From Paenalcaligenes hominis_A (GTDB lineage: Bacteria > Pseudomonadota > Gammaproteobacteria > Burkholderiales > Burkholderiaceae_B), in the NCBI RefSeq assembly GCF_041359055.1, contig NZ_JBGJKZ010000004.1, positions 62,001 to 126,000 of the forward strand: a stretch of DNA of 64,000 nt. Reading direction: 5' to 3'. The notes under the pieces are model-generated. The model worked only from the letters and a program-made list of their open reading frames with translations, searched no databases and was not told the DNA's origin. The position numbers were made by a program, and so were the translations under genes. Every line of letters begins with the position of its first letter. The stretch's first letter is position 1. This document shows positions 16,852-25,869 of the stretch, piece by piece.

Positions 16852-17829
16852 TTGGCCGTTTTTATTGTTCGCAGACTACTGCAAAGCCTAATGGTGTTAT
16901 TAGCAGTTTCTGTGGTGGTGTTTTTTGCAGTATACGCCGTGGGCGATCCCATCGAACTATTAGTCAGCCCTGACGTGGGACAAGATCAGCGCGATGCGCT
17001 GATCGCCCGTCTTGGGTTAGATCTACCTATCTGGCAACAATACTTGCACTTTTTATGGCGTGCACTGCATGGCGATTTGGGTAACTCATTTGTCCATGGC
17101 ATGCCAGCTGTTGAATTAATTTTACAGCGCTTCCCCGCTACGCTTGAGCTAGTCGTGGTGGCTATCAGCTTGACCTGTATTTTGGGCATTCCTCTAGGTT
17201 TAATCGCCGGTTTACACCGCGACAACCTTATCGGCAAAAGTATTATGAACACCTCCGTGTTGGGCTTTTCTTTGCCAAATTTCTGGCAAGGGATGGTTTT
17301 TATTCTACTTTTTGCTGTATGGCTGGGTTGGTTGCCTGCCTCAGGCCGAGGCCCAACAGTGGAGTTCTTAGGCATGCGCCTCAGTATTTTTAGTGCTGAA
17401 GGGTGGCGTCATATTGCTTTGCCTGCCGTGAACTTAGCTATTGCAAATATTGCTCTAGTGCTACGTATGACCGCCTCCGGTGTTAGCGAAGCACAAAGCC
17501 AAGACTATGTACGTTTTGCTAGAGCTAAAGGCGTTAAGCCGGGACGTATTGTACGCCGTCATATCTTACGCAATATTATGATCCCTGTTGTCACTGTAAT
17601 CGGCATGGAATTTGGCTCTTTAATCGCTTATTCCACTATTACCGAAACGGTTTTCTCATGGCCCGGCATGGGTAAGCTATTAATTGATAGCGTCTACCAG
17701 CTTGATCGCCCTGTAGTCGTTGCGTATGTAATGCTAGTTACCATGCTTTTTGTCGTGATTAATCTTGTGGTGGATATTTTGTACGCCCTGCTTGACCCCC
17801 GTGTTCAACTCTTGGAGCCTAGCGCCTAA
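16852..17829 (+). CDS. dppB: Peptide ABC transporter permease (DppB type)
   Basis: This 325-residue inner-membrane permease starts at TTG, supported by AAGGAG six bases before it. The N-terminus IVRRLLQSLMVLLAVSVVVFF is the first helix of DppB-type permeases. The EAA-like loop is seen in DYVRFARAKGVKPGRIVRRHILRN (about residues 217-240), which contacts the ATPases. The C-terminus LLDPRVQL is typical. It overlaps dppC by one base. The symbol reflects family membership, not proven substrate. Confidence 0.93.
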   Translation: MAVFIVRRLLQSLMVLLAVSVVVFFAVYAVGDPIELLVSPDVGQDQRDALIARLGLDLPIWQQYLHFLWRALHGDLGNSFVHGMPAVELILQRFPATLELVVVAISLTCILGIPLGLIAGLHRDNLIGKSIMNTSVLGFSLPNFWQGMVFILLFAVWLGWLPASGRGPTVEFLGMRLSIFSAEGWRHIALPAVNLAIANIALVLRMTASGVSEAQSQDYVRFARAKGVKPGRIVRRHILRNIMIPVVTVIGMEFGSLIAYSTITETVFSWPGMGKLLIDSVYQLDRPVVVAYVMLVTMLFVVINLVVDILYALLDPRVQLLEPSA

Positions 17830-18761
17830 TGAAAACCGATAAACTAGTGTCTTCTGCGCAACCGGCGGCTATTCCTACAGTTCAACCTGTACAAAACACA
17901 CCGCAGCGCCAAAAAATAGTAAAAAGCTTACGTAGCCGACCTTCTACCAAACGCTGCTTAATTGCTTTGTTTTTATTAATTGCGGTGGTGCTCATTGCCC
18001 CCTATTTTGCACCTCAAAACCCTTACGACCTATTAGCTTTAGACATCATGGATGGACGCCTACCTCCGGGGTCAGAAAGTTTTTCAGGACAAACCTATTG
18101 GTTGGGTACCGACTCTCAAGGGCGTGACATGCTAAGCGCCATTTTATATGGCTTACGCATCAGCTTGTTCGTCGGCTTAGGCGCAGTAATTATCTCTGCC
18201 ATTATTGGCATGATTATGGGTCTAATAGCCGCCTTTCATGGGGGCTGGGTCGATAGTCTTATCATGCGTGCGGTGGATTTTATTCTTGGCTTTCCTACCA
18301 TTTTAGTTGCTTTGGTGCTGCTATCGGTGCTGGGCAAAGGCATAGACAAAGTCATCATCGCCCTCGTAATCGTGCAATGGGCCAATTACGCACGTATTAT
18401 GCGTGGCCGCGCCTTACAAGAACGACGCAAAGAATACATTGAAGCCGCAACCAACTTGGGCTTCTCTTCGTGGCGCATCATGTTCAAGCACCTCATGCCA
18501 AATTGTTTTGGCCCTATTATGGTGTTTGCCACTATCCAAATTGCTACCGCTATTGTGCTAGAGGCCACCCTTTCATTCTTAGGGGTCGGAGTACCAGTCA
18601 CTGAGCCATCATTGGGTTTACTTATTTCTAGTGGCTTTGAGTTCTTACTCTCTGGCGACTATTGGATCAGTATCTTCCCCGGCGTGGCGTTGTTACTGCT
18701 TATTTTATCGATCAATATTGTGGGCGATCGCCTACGTGAAAGCTTGGACCCACGACGCTAA
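17829..18761 (+). CDS. dppC: Peptide ABC transporter permease (DppC type)
   Basis: This 310-residue permease is the partner of the preceding gene. After a hydrophilic N-terminal tail of about 45 residues comes the first helix (CLIALFLLIAVVLIAPYFAP), then LGTDSQGRDMLSAILYGLRISL, a hallmark of DppC/OppC. The EAA loop is EYIEAATNLGFSSWRIMFKHLMPN. It ends LRESLDPRR. Both neighbours overlap it by one base (TAATG junctions), indicating a tightly coupled operon. Confidence 0.93.
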   Translation: MKTDKLVSSAQPAAIPTVQPVQNTPQRQKIVKSLRSRPSTKRCLIALFLLIAVVLIAPYFAPQNPYDLLALDIMDGRLPPGSESFSGQTYWLGTDSQGRDMLSAILYGLRISLFVGLGAVIISAIIGMIMGLIAAFHGGWVDSLIMRAVDFILGFPTILVALVLLSVLGKGIDKVIIALVIVQWANYARIMRGRALQERRKEYIEAATNLGFSSWRIMFKHLMPNCFGPIMVFATIQIATAIVLEATLSFLGVGVPVTEPSLGLLISSGFEFLLSGDYWISIFPGVALLLLILSINIVGDRLRESLDPRR

Positions 18762-19747
18762 TGAACCAAACTGATTTATTAACTGTAAATAATTTACAAA
18801 CGGCCTTCCACACCGAAGCCGGTGCGTGGCTGGCTGTTGATGGTGTAAACCTTCAGGTCAAACGAGGTGAAATTTTAGGTTTAGTAGGAGAGTCGGGTTC
18901 TGGTAAATCTGTTACTGGCTTTTCCTTGCTAGGCCTCATAGATCCCCCAGGTGAAGTCATAGGTGGCGAGGTTATTTTTAACGGCCAAGATTTACGCCAA
19001 AGCAGCGAGGAGCAACTGCGCCAATTGCGCGGCGACCGCATTGCAATGATTTTCCAAGACCCACTGATGACCTTGAATCCGGTATTAAAAGTGGGAGAGC
19101 AAATGATGGAAGCGATCTTCACGCACTATCCTAAAACAAGCAAAGCCGAAGCCAGACAACACTGCTGCGAGGCCTTGGCTCAGGTAGGTATTCCTGCGCC
19201 CGAGTCACGTCTTGACAACTACCCACATGAGTTCTCTGGTGGTATGCGTCAACGCGTCGCCATTGCTATTGCGATGCTAAACAAACCGGATTTAATTATT
19301 GCTGATGAACCTACCACAGCACTAGACGTGACCATTCAAGCGCAAATCCTATACGAAGTGCAAAAGCTGTGTAAAGAGCAAAATACCGCATTGATATGGA
19401 TCACGCACGATTTGGGGGTGGTAGCCGAATTAGCCGATAACGTAGCCGTTATGTACGCTGGGCGCATCGTGGAATACGGCGCAGTGGACGAGGTATTAAG
19501 CCAACCTATTCATCCTTATACCCAAGGCCTATTAAACTCCATGCCCGGTACCAGCCAGCCTGGTACTCGACTGCAACAAATTGATGGGATGGCTCCTACC
19601 CTAACAGGACGTGAACAAGGGTGTACCTTTAGGCCACGTTGTGCTCAGGCTCATCCCTCCTGTGCAGACGCTCCACCCCCTGAAACGCATTTAGCGGGAC
19701 GCCAATACCGCTGTTATTTTCCTCTGCATACCGAGGTCGCATCATGA
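18761..19747 (+). CDS. dppD: Peptide ABC transporter ATP-binding protein (DppD type)
   Basis: This 328-residue ATPase has Walker A GESGSGKS at residues 43-50, signature FSGGMRQRVAIA and Walker B LIIADEPT. The C-terminal oligopeptide-transporter domain has cysteines in GCTFRPRCAQAHPSCAD, typical of DppD/OppD and able to bind an iron-sulfur cluster in some members. It overlaps dppF by four bases (ATGA). Confidence 0.94.
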   Translation: MNQTDLLTVNNLQTAFHTEAGAWLAVDGVNLQVKRGEILGLVGESGSGKSVTGFSLLGLIDPPGEVIGGEVIFNGQDLRQSSEEQLRQLRGDRIAMIFQDPLMTLNPVLKVGEQMMEAIFTHYPKTSKAEARQHCCEALAQVGIPAPESRLDNYPHEFSGGMRQRVAIAIAMLNKPDLIIADEPTTALDVTIQAQILYEVQKLCKEQNTALIWITHDLGVVAELADNVAVMYAGRIVEYGAVDEVLSQPIHPYTQGLLNSMPGTSQPGTRLQQIDGMAPTLTGREQGCTFRPRCAQAHPSCADAPPPETHLAGRQYRCYFPLHTEVAS

Positions 19748-20733
19748 GCGCTCCTATTATTGAAATTCAAAACCTGAATAAACAATTCAGCAAATCGCCC
19801 GACTTAGCGCACCGCCTGTTGCAAACGCTAGGTAAAGCTGAACCTGTACCTACGGTTCATGCAGTAAACGGCGTTAACCTTTCAATACGCAAAGGAGAGG
19901 TCGTGGGGTTGGTGGGCGAATCGGGCTGCGGTAAATCCACCTTGGGCCGCATGGTGGCAGGTCTAATTAAGCCCAGTTCAGGACAGGTATTATATAAAGG
20001 TCAAAATACACAACGCCTGACAGCTAAAGACAAGCTGGCTTACACCCTTGGTGTTCAGCTGATTTTTCAAGACCCTCTGGCCTCACTCAACCCTAAACAC
20101 CAGCTGGGCGACATCATTAGTGAAGCCCTCCTCGTGCATAAGCTAGCCCCTAAAGACCAAATCACACACCGCATTCATCATGCATTGGCTGAGGTGGGAC
20201 TAGACGTTGATTACAAAAACCGCCTGCCCCATCAAATTTCAGGGGGGCAACGCCAACGTATTGGTATTGCTCGCGCCTTGATGGTTGAGCCTACGTTTTT
20301 GGTCTGTGACGAGCCGGTTGCTGCCTTAGATGTCTCTATCCAAGCCCAAGTCATTAACCTGTTTATGGACTTGCGCGATAAACACGAGCTGACCTATTTA
20401 TTCATCAGTCATGATTTAGGCGTGGTGCGCCACATTTCAGATCGCGTCGCAATTATGTATTTGGGTCGTATTGTAGAAATTGCAGATAGTGCGTCTATAT
20501 TTAGTCGTGCTGCGCACCCTTATACTCAAGCGCTCTTAGCAGAAATGCCAGACGTGGCTAAAAAAGGGCGAAACTTTACGCCTATTAAAGGAGAGATACC
20601 CTCTCCACTAAATCCACCGAGTGGCTGTACTTTCCATCCTCGCTGCCCCTTAGCTACAGAGGCTTGTAAGCTAACTGTACCTGAACTTAAAACCATCGCT
20701 CCTGGGCACGAAGCGGCTTGTCATTTGATTTAA
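19744..20733 (+). CDS. dppF: Peptide ABC transporter ATP-binding protein (DppF type)
   Basis: This 329-residue second ATPase of the importer has Walker A GESGCGKST, the signature ISGGQRQRIGIARAL and Walker B FLVCDEPVAALDVS. The C-terminal cysteines GCTFHPRCPLATEAC match DppF/OppF. It forms the heterodimeric motor with DppD. The peptidase gene follows after 21 bases. Confidence 0.94.
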   Translation: MSAPIIEIQNLNKQFSKSPDLAHRLLQTLGKAEPVPTVHAVNGVNLSIRKGEVVGLVGESGCGKSTLGRMVAGLIKPSSGQVLYKGQNTQRLTAKDKLAYTLGVQLIFQDPLASLNPKHQLGDIISEALLVHKLAPKDQITHRIHHALAEVGLDVDYKNRLPHQISGGQRQRIGIARALMVEPTFLVCDEPVAALDVSIQAQVINLFMDLRDKHELTYLFISHDLGVVRHISDRVAIMYLGRIVEIADSASIFSRAAHPYTQALLAEMPDVAKKGRNFTPIKGEIPSPLNPPSGCTFHPRCPLATEACKLTVPELKTIAPGHEAACHLI

Positions 20734-20754
20734 TCATTGCATAGGACATTTTTT

Positions 20755-21894
20755 ATGAATCCCGAATCCATGCAGGAACTATCCGATAGCTTGCGCCAAC
20801 AAATCATTCGTTGGGTCGAACTGGAGTCCCCTTCACACGAAGCTGAAGACCTACGCTGTATGGCTGACCTTATTCTAAGCGAATTAACCGACAGCCCCTT
20901 AAATGTGGAGCAAATAGACTTAGGTCCAGAAACGGGGCCTTTATTACATATCCATAATCGTGCCGTAGACGATACCCGTCCCGGTATCTTGGTACTGGGT
21001 CATTACGACACCGTACACCCACGTGGCACACTGGAAAAAAACCCATGTCGCCAAGAAGGCGACAAACTTTATGGCCCTGGTATTTACGACATGAAGTCGG
21101 GTATTGTGCTGGCGCTGTCAGCGCTAAAAGAATTAGCCAGCCCAAATGCAACGCGTTTGCCTATTGATATGGTCTTGGTGCCTGATGAGGAAACCGGTAG
21201 CCATTACTCACGCGAGCAGATCGAACGGTTTGCACAAACATCAGCCTATACATTAGTGTGCGAGCCAGCTCGTGCCGAAGAAGGTCGCTGCGTAACCGCA
21301 CGTAAAGGCACAGGAAATATCGTCATTACCGCTCATGGCCGCCCCGCTCATGCTGGGGTACAGCATGAGAAAGGCCGGAATGCAATCGAAGAAATCGCTC
21401 ATCATGTTTTAGCTCTAGAAAAGCTGACGGATTATGAGCGTGGTATTACGGTTAGTGTAGGGACAATCAAAGGCGGCACAACCTCCAACGTAGTACCTGC
21501 CTGGTGCCAAATTGTGGCTGACTTCCGTGTACCCAATGCAGAAATGGCGGAACGTTTGGAGTCTCAAATTCAAGACATCAAAGCAGTTAACCCCGATATT
21601 ACTCTCGATGTTGAGTTCACGTTAAATCGACCGGCTATGGCGCGCACCGACGCCACAGTTGCGCTTTTAGAACGCTGTCAAGCCTTTGCTCAACAGGCTG
21701 GTTTCGAACTAAAAGAAGCCCCCATGACAGGGGGCGCTAGTGATGCAAACTTTACCGCCGCCTTAGGTATCCCTACCTTGGATGGTCTAGGCGCTGACGG
21801 CAACAGCGCACATACTCTGCGTGAACACATTTTAGTATCCACTTTGGCTGAACGCCGTCAATTCTGGCTGCATACCTTAGCCCAGCTGGACTAA
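20755..21894 (+). CDS. M20-family metallopeptidase (glutamate carboxypeptidase/CPG2-like)
   Basis: This 379-residue zinc hydrolase starts at ATG 20755; a TTG at 20739 region would add only six unsupported residues. Zinc ligands are visible as His83 (GHYDTVHP), Asp112 (YGPGIYDMKSG) and the Glu145-Glu146 pair (DEETGS). The dimerisation lid lies near HAGVQHEKGRNAIEEIAHHV. The motif GGASDANFTAALGIPTLDGLGADGNSAHTLREHI resembles carboxypeptidase G2, which releases C-terminal glutamate from folates or peptides. No signal peptide is evident, so it should act in the cytoplasm on material brought in by the Dpp-like transporter. Substrate is inferred only. Confidence 0.88.
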   Translation: MNPESMQELSDSLRQQIIRWVELESPSHEAEDLRCMADLILSELTDSPLNVEQIDLGPETGPLLHIHNRAVDDTRPGILVLGHYDTVHPRGTLEKNPCRQEGDKLYGPGIYDMKSGIVLALSALKELASPNATRLPIDMVLVPDEETGSHYSREQIERFAQTSAYTLVCEPARAEEGRCVTARKGTGNIVITAHGRPAHAGVQHEKGRNAIEEIAHHVLALEKLTDYERGITVSVGTIKGGTTSNVVPAWCQIVADFRVPNAEMAERLESQIQDIKAVNPDITLDVEFTLNRPAMARTDATVALLERCQAFAQQAGFELKEAPMTGGASDANFTAALGIPTLDGLGADGNSAHTLREHILVSTLAERRQFWLHTLAQLD

Positions 21895-21918
21895 GGCTCT
21901 ACTGGCTAGCTTACTTTA

Positions 21919-23229
21919 CTACAAGGCCGCTTTTAAGCGGTCTTGTTGGTCTTGGGTAAGCTGCGCCACTAAAATATTATCCACCACTAACTGGTAGCTA
22001 CCTGCCTCTGACTCAAGACTGTACTCACCAGCCTGCAGTTTTTTGCTTAGTTGGCCTGCTTGTTTTGGGTCGGAAAACGGGACCGACAAAAACACTTCGT
22101 GGTCCTCAGCATCAAACAAACGGAACTGAAAACCATCATCGCCACGGAAGCTAACCACGCGCGCCGCCTTGGCCTTTTCTTTGTGTGCTGCGGGCTGAGC
22201 AGAGTGCATTTGTTGTGGCGAGCGTAACCCTACCGCTGCTCGTAACTCTTGAATCATAGGCGTAGCAATACGACGCGCCTTAACGGCACCTTCTAGGAGC
22301 ATATCCTCAAGACGCTGGGGATTAGCCATTAAGTCGTTATAGATCTCACGCATGGGGCTGAGCTCTTCATTGACCAAATCGAACAACTTTTTCTTGGCCT
22401 CTCCCCAGCCCAAGCCATCGTGTAACTCGTGCTCAAACTGTGCTGTTTGCTCGGTAGAAGCAAAGGCTTTATACAGCTCAAACAAATGGGATCCTTCCGT
22501 TTCCTTGGCTTCCCCGGGTAGCTTAGAATCAGTCACAATGCTATTAATAGCCGAACGCAACAACTTTTCCCCACCCTCAAATAACGGAATGGTATTGTCA
22601 TAGCTCTTTGACATTTTTCTACCATCCAAGCCAGGCAAGGTAGCCACTGAGTCATCAATTAACTCGTAGGGTGGAGTCAATAAGGTTTGACCTTGACCAT
22701 AGAGATAGTTAAAACGATGGGCAATATCACGCGCCATTTCTAAATGCTGAATTTGGTCACGACCAACCGGCACCAAGTGCGCACTAAATAATAAGATATC
22801 GGCAGCCATTAAAATAGGATAAGAAAATAACCCCATATTAATGCCATCGTCTGGCTCTATCCCTTTGGCTATGTTTTGATCTACCGCTCCCTTGTACGCA
22901 TGAGCACGATTCATTAAACCTTTGTTGGTGACGCAGGTTAGCATCCAACAAAACTCTGGAATTTCAGGGATATCTGACTGACGGTAAAACGTGACTTTGT
23001 TTGGATCCAAACCTGCTGCAATCCACGTGGCCGCAATCTCTAGCCTAGAGCGCGCCACACGGCGAGGGTCTTCGCATTTTACTAGCGCATGATAATCCGC
23101 CAAAAAGAAAAACGCATCAGTATCGGGCTGTGTGCTGGCTCGTACCGCAGGGCGAATTGCTCCTGCATAATTACCTAGATGGGGGGTGCCGGAAGGGGTA
23201 ATACCGGTCAGGACTCGTTGTGTCATCAT
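21919..23229 (-). CDS. trpS: Tryptophanyl-tRNA synthetase with C-terminal extension
   Basis: This class I synthetase charges tRNA-Trp. The HIGH-like motif is TPHLGNYAGAI (about residues 15-25) and the KMSKS motif is DGRKMSKSYDN. At 436 residues it is about 100 longer than the common 330-residue bacterial form. The core seems to end near residue 340. A linker with Ala/Lys follows, then residues about 357-436 form a separate small module (RVVSFRGDDGFQFRLFDAEDHE onward). The module resembles a DUF1508/YegP-like fold by pattern. I believe a long TrpS also occurs in Bordetella. The last codons form a hairpin facing the convergent M20 gene. Confidence 0.95.
   Translation of the reverse strand: MMTQRVLTGITPSGTPHLGNYAGAIRPAVRASTQPDTDAFFFLADYHALVKCEDPRRVARSRLEIAATWIAAGLDPNKVTFYRQSDIPEIPEFCWMLTCVTNKGLMNRAHAYKGAVDQNIAKGIEPDDGINMGLFSYPILMAADILLFSAHLVPVGRDQIQHLEMARDIAHRFNYLYGQGQTLLTPPYELIDDSVATLPGLDGRKMSKSYDNTIPLFEGGEKLLRSAINSIVTDSKLPGEAKETEGSHLFELYKAFASTEQTAQFEHELHDGLGWGEAKKKLFDLVNEELSPMREIYNDLMANPQRLEDMLLEGAVKARRIATPMIQELRAAVGLRSPQQMHSAQPAAHKEKAKAARVVSFRGDDGFQFRLFDAEDHEVFLSVPFSDPKQAGQLSKKLQAGEYSLESEAGSYQLVVDNILVAQLTQDQQDRLKAAL
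21920..21946. terminator. Hairpin overlapping the trpS stop codon
   Basis: ACAAGGCCGCTT and AAGCGGTCTTGT pair with one G-U across a two- to three-base loop. It contains the end of trpS and lies 25 bases after the convergent M20 gene. No T-run follows, so its strength is uncertain. Confidence 0.5.
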
Positions 23230-23267
23230 AAAACCTAAACTATTGAGGATTAATTTTTCTTCATTTA

Positions 23268-24359
23268 TTAAAGCACTGCACTTTGTCTGCGCTCTGCTTG
23301 TAAGTATTCTTTGGATTGCATTTCCATTAACCTAGACTCCGTGCGATGGAATTCGCTAGACATTGGACCTGAGGTATAGAGCTGAGCCGCCTCGACCTCG
23401 GCGGAAAGAATAAGCTTTACTTTGTGGTCATACAATACGTCTACTAGCCACGTAAAGCGTCGCGCTGCAGAAGCATCTTGGGCCGTCATTTTAGGGATAT
23501 CCGATACAATAACACTCTCAAAACGGCTTGCTAAGTCTAAGTAATCATTTTGAGACCGTGGCCCTACACAAAGGGTTTCAAAGTCAAACCACACCACCTC
23601 GTTATGACATGCCACCACAGGCAACTGACGCTGCTCTACTTCAATGGAGCCTGCCTGCGGCACCATACCACTAAGTGTCTCAAAGACCTGTGCCAGCTCG
23701 TGCTGGGTTTGCTCTGTTAAAGGCGTTAAATACAAACGTACTTGTTCTAGAGTGCGGCGGCGGTAATCCACTCCGGTGTCCACATTTATGATGTCCATAC
23801 GCTGTTTAATCAGCGCAATCGCTGGCAAAATACGATCGCGATGCAAACCATCGGTATACAGCAAGTCTGGCTGATAGTTTGATGTCATAACAAAACTAAC
23901 ACCATGACTAAACAGCTCATCTAATAACTTATAGAGGATCATAGCATCCGCAATATCGGATACATGAAACTCATCAAAACAAATGATTTCGTAACGCTGC
24001 GCTATGGTTTTTGCGACGACTTCAAGGGGGTCTGGTTGACTACGCAATTGTTTTAACTGCTGATGCACCCCTCGCATAAACTCATGGAAATGCAAGCGCG
24101 CTTTGCGTTTTACCGGTAAGCATTCGTAGAAAGCGTCCATTAAAAAGCTTTTACCACGCCCTACCCCGCCCCATAAATACACACCCTGTGGTGCCTGCGC
24201 TTTATTGAGCCAACGCTTTAGAATGGATTTTTGGTTGTGACGATATTCTAGAAATTCGTCAAATAAGCGCTGTAGACGCTGAATGGCTTGCTCTTGGGCT
24301 GCATCGGCCTGATAGCCTTGTTGGGCTAAGGCATTTTGGTAATAATGAATGACATCCAT
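23268..24359 (-). CDS. zapE: Cell division protein ZapE (AFG1-like ATPase)
   Basis: This 363-residue AAA-like ATPase has Walker A GGVGRGKSFLMDAF (about residues 64-77) and Walker B ICFDEFHVSDIADAM. The family (AFG1/LACE1, ZapE in E. coli) associates with the FtsZ ring during late constriction. RLTWLVDVLYDH-like and LILSAEV segments near the C-terminus are typical. It lies 38 bases upstream of trpS and 71 downstream of lpdA, separated from the latter by a terminator. Confidence 0.93.
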   Translation of the reverse strand: MDVIHYYQNALAQQGYQADAAQEQAIQRLQRLFDEFLEYRHNQKSILKRWLNKAQAPQGVYLWGGVGRGKSFLMDAFYECLPVKRKARLHFHEFMRGVHQQLKQLRSQPDPLEVVAKTIAQRYEIICFDEFHVSDIADAMILYKLLDELFSHGVSFVMTSNYQPDLLYTDGLHRDRILPAIALIKQRMDIINVDTGVDYRRRTLEQVRLYLTPLTEQTQHELAQVFETLSGMVPQAGSIEVEQRQLPVVACHNEVVWFDFETLCVGPRSQNDYLDLASRFESVIVSDIPKMTAQDASAARRFTWLVDVLYDHKVKLILSAEVEAAQLYTSGPMSSEFHRTESRLMEMQSKEYLQAERRQSAVL

Positions 24360-24379
24360 GTGAATACTTATTTAAACAG

Positions 24380-24411
24380 AAAAAAGGGGCTGACAATGTC
24401 GGCCCCTTTCC
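24380..24411 (-). terminator. Terminator of the sucA-sucB-lpdA operon
   Basis: On the minus strand GAAAGGGGC and GCCCCTTTTTT pair around an 11-base loop and end in a run of T, 20 bases after the lpdA stop codon. Confidence 0.85.
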
Positions 24412-24430
24412 TAAACCACATTAAATCATC

Positions 24431-25855
24431 TTAGAAGTTTAATGCTCGTTTATCAACAGCTAACGCAGCCTCTTTCATGGCTTCAGATAGTGTTGGGTGG
24501 GCATGACAAATGCGTGCAATGTCTTCCGCAGCACCACGGAATTCCATAATGACTACGCCTTCGGCAATAAGTTCGGAGGCGGTTGGGCCTACGATATGGA
24601 TACCCAAAACCTCGTCGGTTTTCGCATCGGCCAATACTTTTACAAAGCCTGTGGTATCGCCTAATGCACGAGCACGACCGTTTGCCATGAAGGGGAATTG
24701 ACCAGCACGGTACTCACGCCCTTCTTTTTTCAACTCTTGCTCGTTTTTACCTACCCAAGCAATTTCGGGAGAAGTATAAATAACCCAAGGGATGGTGTCG
24801 AAGTTAACATGTGGCTGTTGACCAGCAATACGCTCGGCTACAGCAACCCCTTCTTCTTCGGCTTTATGCGCCAACATAGGACCACGCACCACATCGCCTA
24901 CTGCCCAAACATTGGGTAAGTTAGTACGGCAGTCCTCGTCAACCTCGACAAAACCACGCTCGTCTAGTTTTAAACCAACGGTCTCAGCCCCTAACCCTTG
25001 AGTGTTAGGTACACGGCCAATCGCCACCACTAGTTTGTCAAACTCGGCTTTGTGCTCTTTGCCATCCGCGTCTTGGTACTTCACTTTAACGTGCTTGCCT
25101 GCGTCGACAGAGTCCACTTTTACGCCAAGGTTAATTTCCAAACCTTGTTTTTTAAAGGCTTTTAGCGCTTCTTTGGCCACATCGCGATCTGCCGCTGCTA
25201 AGAACTCGGGAGAGCCCTCAAAAACGGTCACCTCGGACCCTAAACGACGCCACACACTACCCAGCTCTAAGCCAATTACACCCGCACCGATTACACCTAG
25301 CTTTTTAGGTACATCAGTTAAGCGTAGAGCGCCATCGTTAGAAAGAATTTGCTCTTCGTCAAAGGGTAAACCAGGTAATTCACGTGCAGAAGAGCCCGTC
25401 GCAATCACGACTTGCTTAGCAATAAGCTCTTCGGGCTGGTCGCCTGCCACATTAATAGACCAACCTGCATCGACTTTGGCATTAAACGAAGCCGTACCGT
25501 GGAAATAAGTCACTTTGTTCTTTTTAAACAAGAACAAGATTCCTTGATTGTTTTCGCCTACGACTTTATCTTTGCGACCAAGTAGGGTTTTGAGATCTAG
25601 ATCTAGACCTTTTACCTTGATACCGTGATCGGCGAAGTGCTTGTCGGCTTGCTCGTAGTGCTCGGAAGACTGGAGTAGCGCTTTAGAAGGAATACATCCG
25701 ACGTTAGTACATGTACCACCAGGGGCTGGTTTGCCTTTGGCGTCAGACCATGCATCTACACATGCAACCGATAAACCTAATTGGGCAGCTCGAATGGCGG
25801 CTATGTAGCCGCCAGGACCTGCACCAATGACAACTAAATCAAAATTTTTTGCCAT
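24431..25855 (-). CDS. lpdA: Dihydrolipoyl dehydrogenase (E3)
   Basis: This 474-residue flavoenzyme reoxidises the lipoyl groups of the 2-oxoglutarate dehydrogenase complex with NAD+. The FAD motif GAGPGG is at residues 11-16. The redox disulfide is Cys49-Cys54 (GGTCTNVGCIPSKALL), a second dinucleotide motif is GAGVIGLELGSVW, and the catalytic pair is His453/Glu458 (HAHPTLSEA). It is the third gene of sucA-sucB-lpdA, 14 bases after sucB, so it is probably dedicated to OGDH. A terminator follows. Confidence 0.97.
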   Translation of the reverse strand: MAKNFDLVVIGAGPGGYIAAIRAAQLGLSVACVDAWSDAKGKPAPGGTCTNVGCIPSKALLQSSEHYEQADKHFADHGIKVKGLDLDLKTLLGRKDKVVGENNQGILFLFKKNKVTYFHGTASFNAKVDAGWSINVAGDQPEELIAKQVVIATGSSARELPGLPFDEEQILSNDGALRLTDVPKKLGVIGAGVIGLELGSVWRRLGSEVTVFEGSPEFLAAADRDVAKEALKAFKKQGLEINLGVKVDSVDAGKHVKVKYQDADGKEHKAEFDKLVVAIGRVPNTQGLGAETVGLKLDERGFVEVDEDCRTNLPNVWAVGDVVRGPMLAHKAEEEGVAVAERIAGQQPHVNFDTIPWVIYTSPEIAWVGKNEQELKKEGREYRAGQFPFMANGRARALGDTTGFVKVLADAKTDEVLGIHIVGPTASELIAEGVVIMEFRGAAEDIARICHAHPTLSEAMKEAALAVDKRALNF

Positions 25856-25869
25856 GATGCTGTTATTCC

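Noticed and set aside
24510..25508. Long open frames on the strand opposite lpdA
   Set aside because: They mirror the codons of a confident lpdA gene and show no family resemblance or ribosome binding sites.
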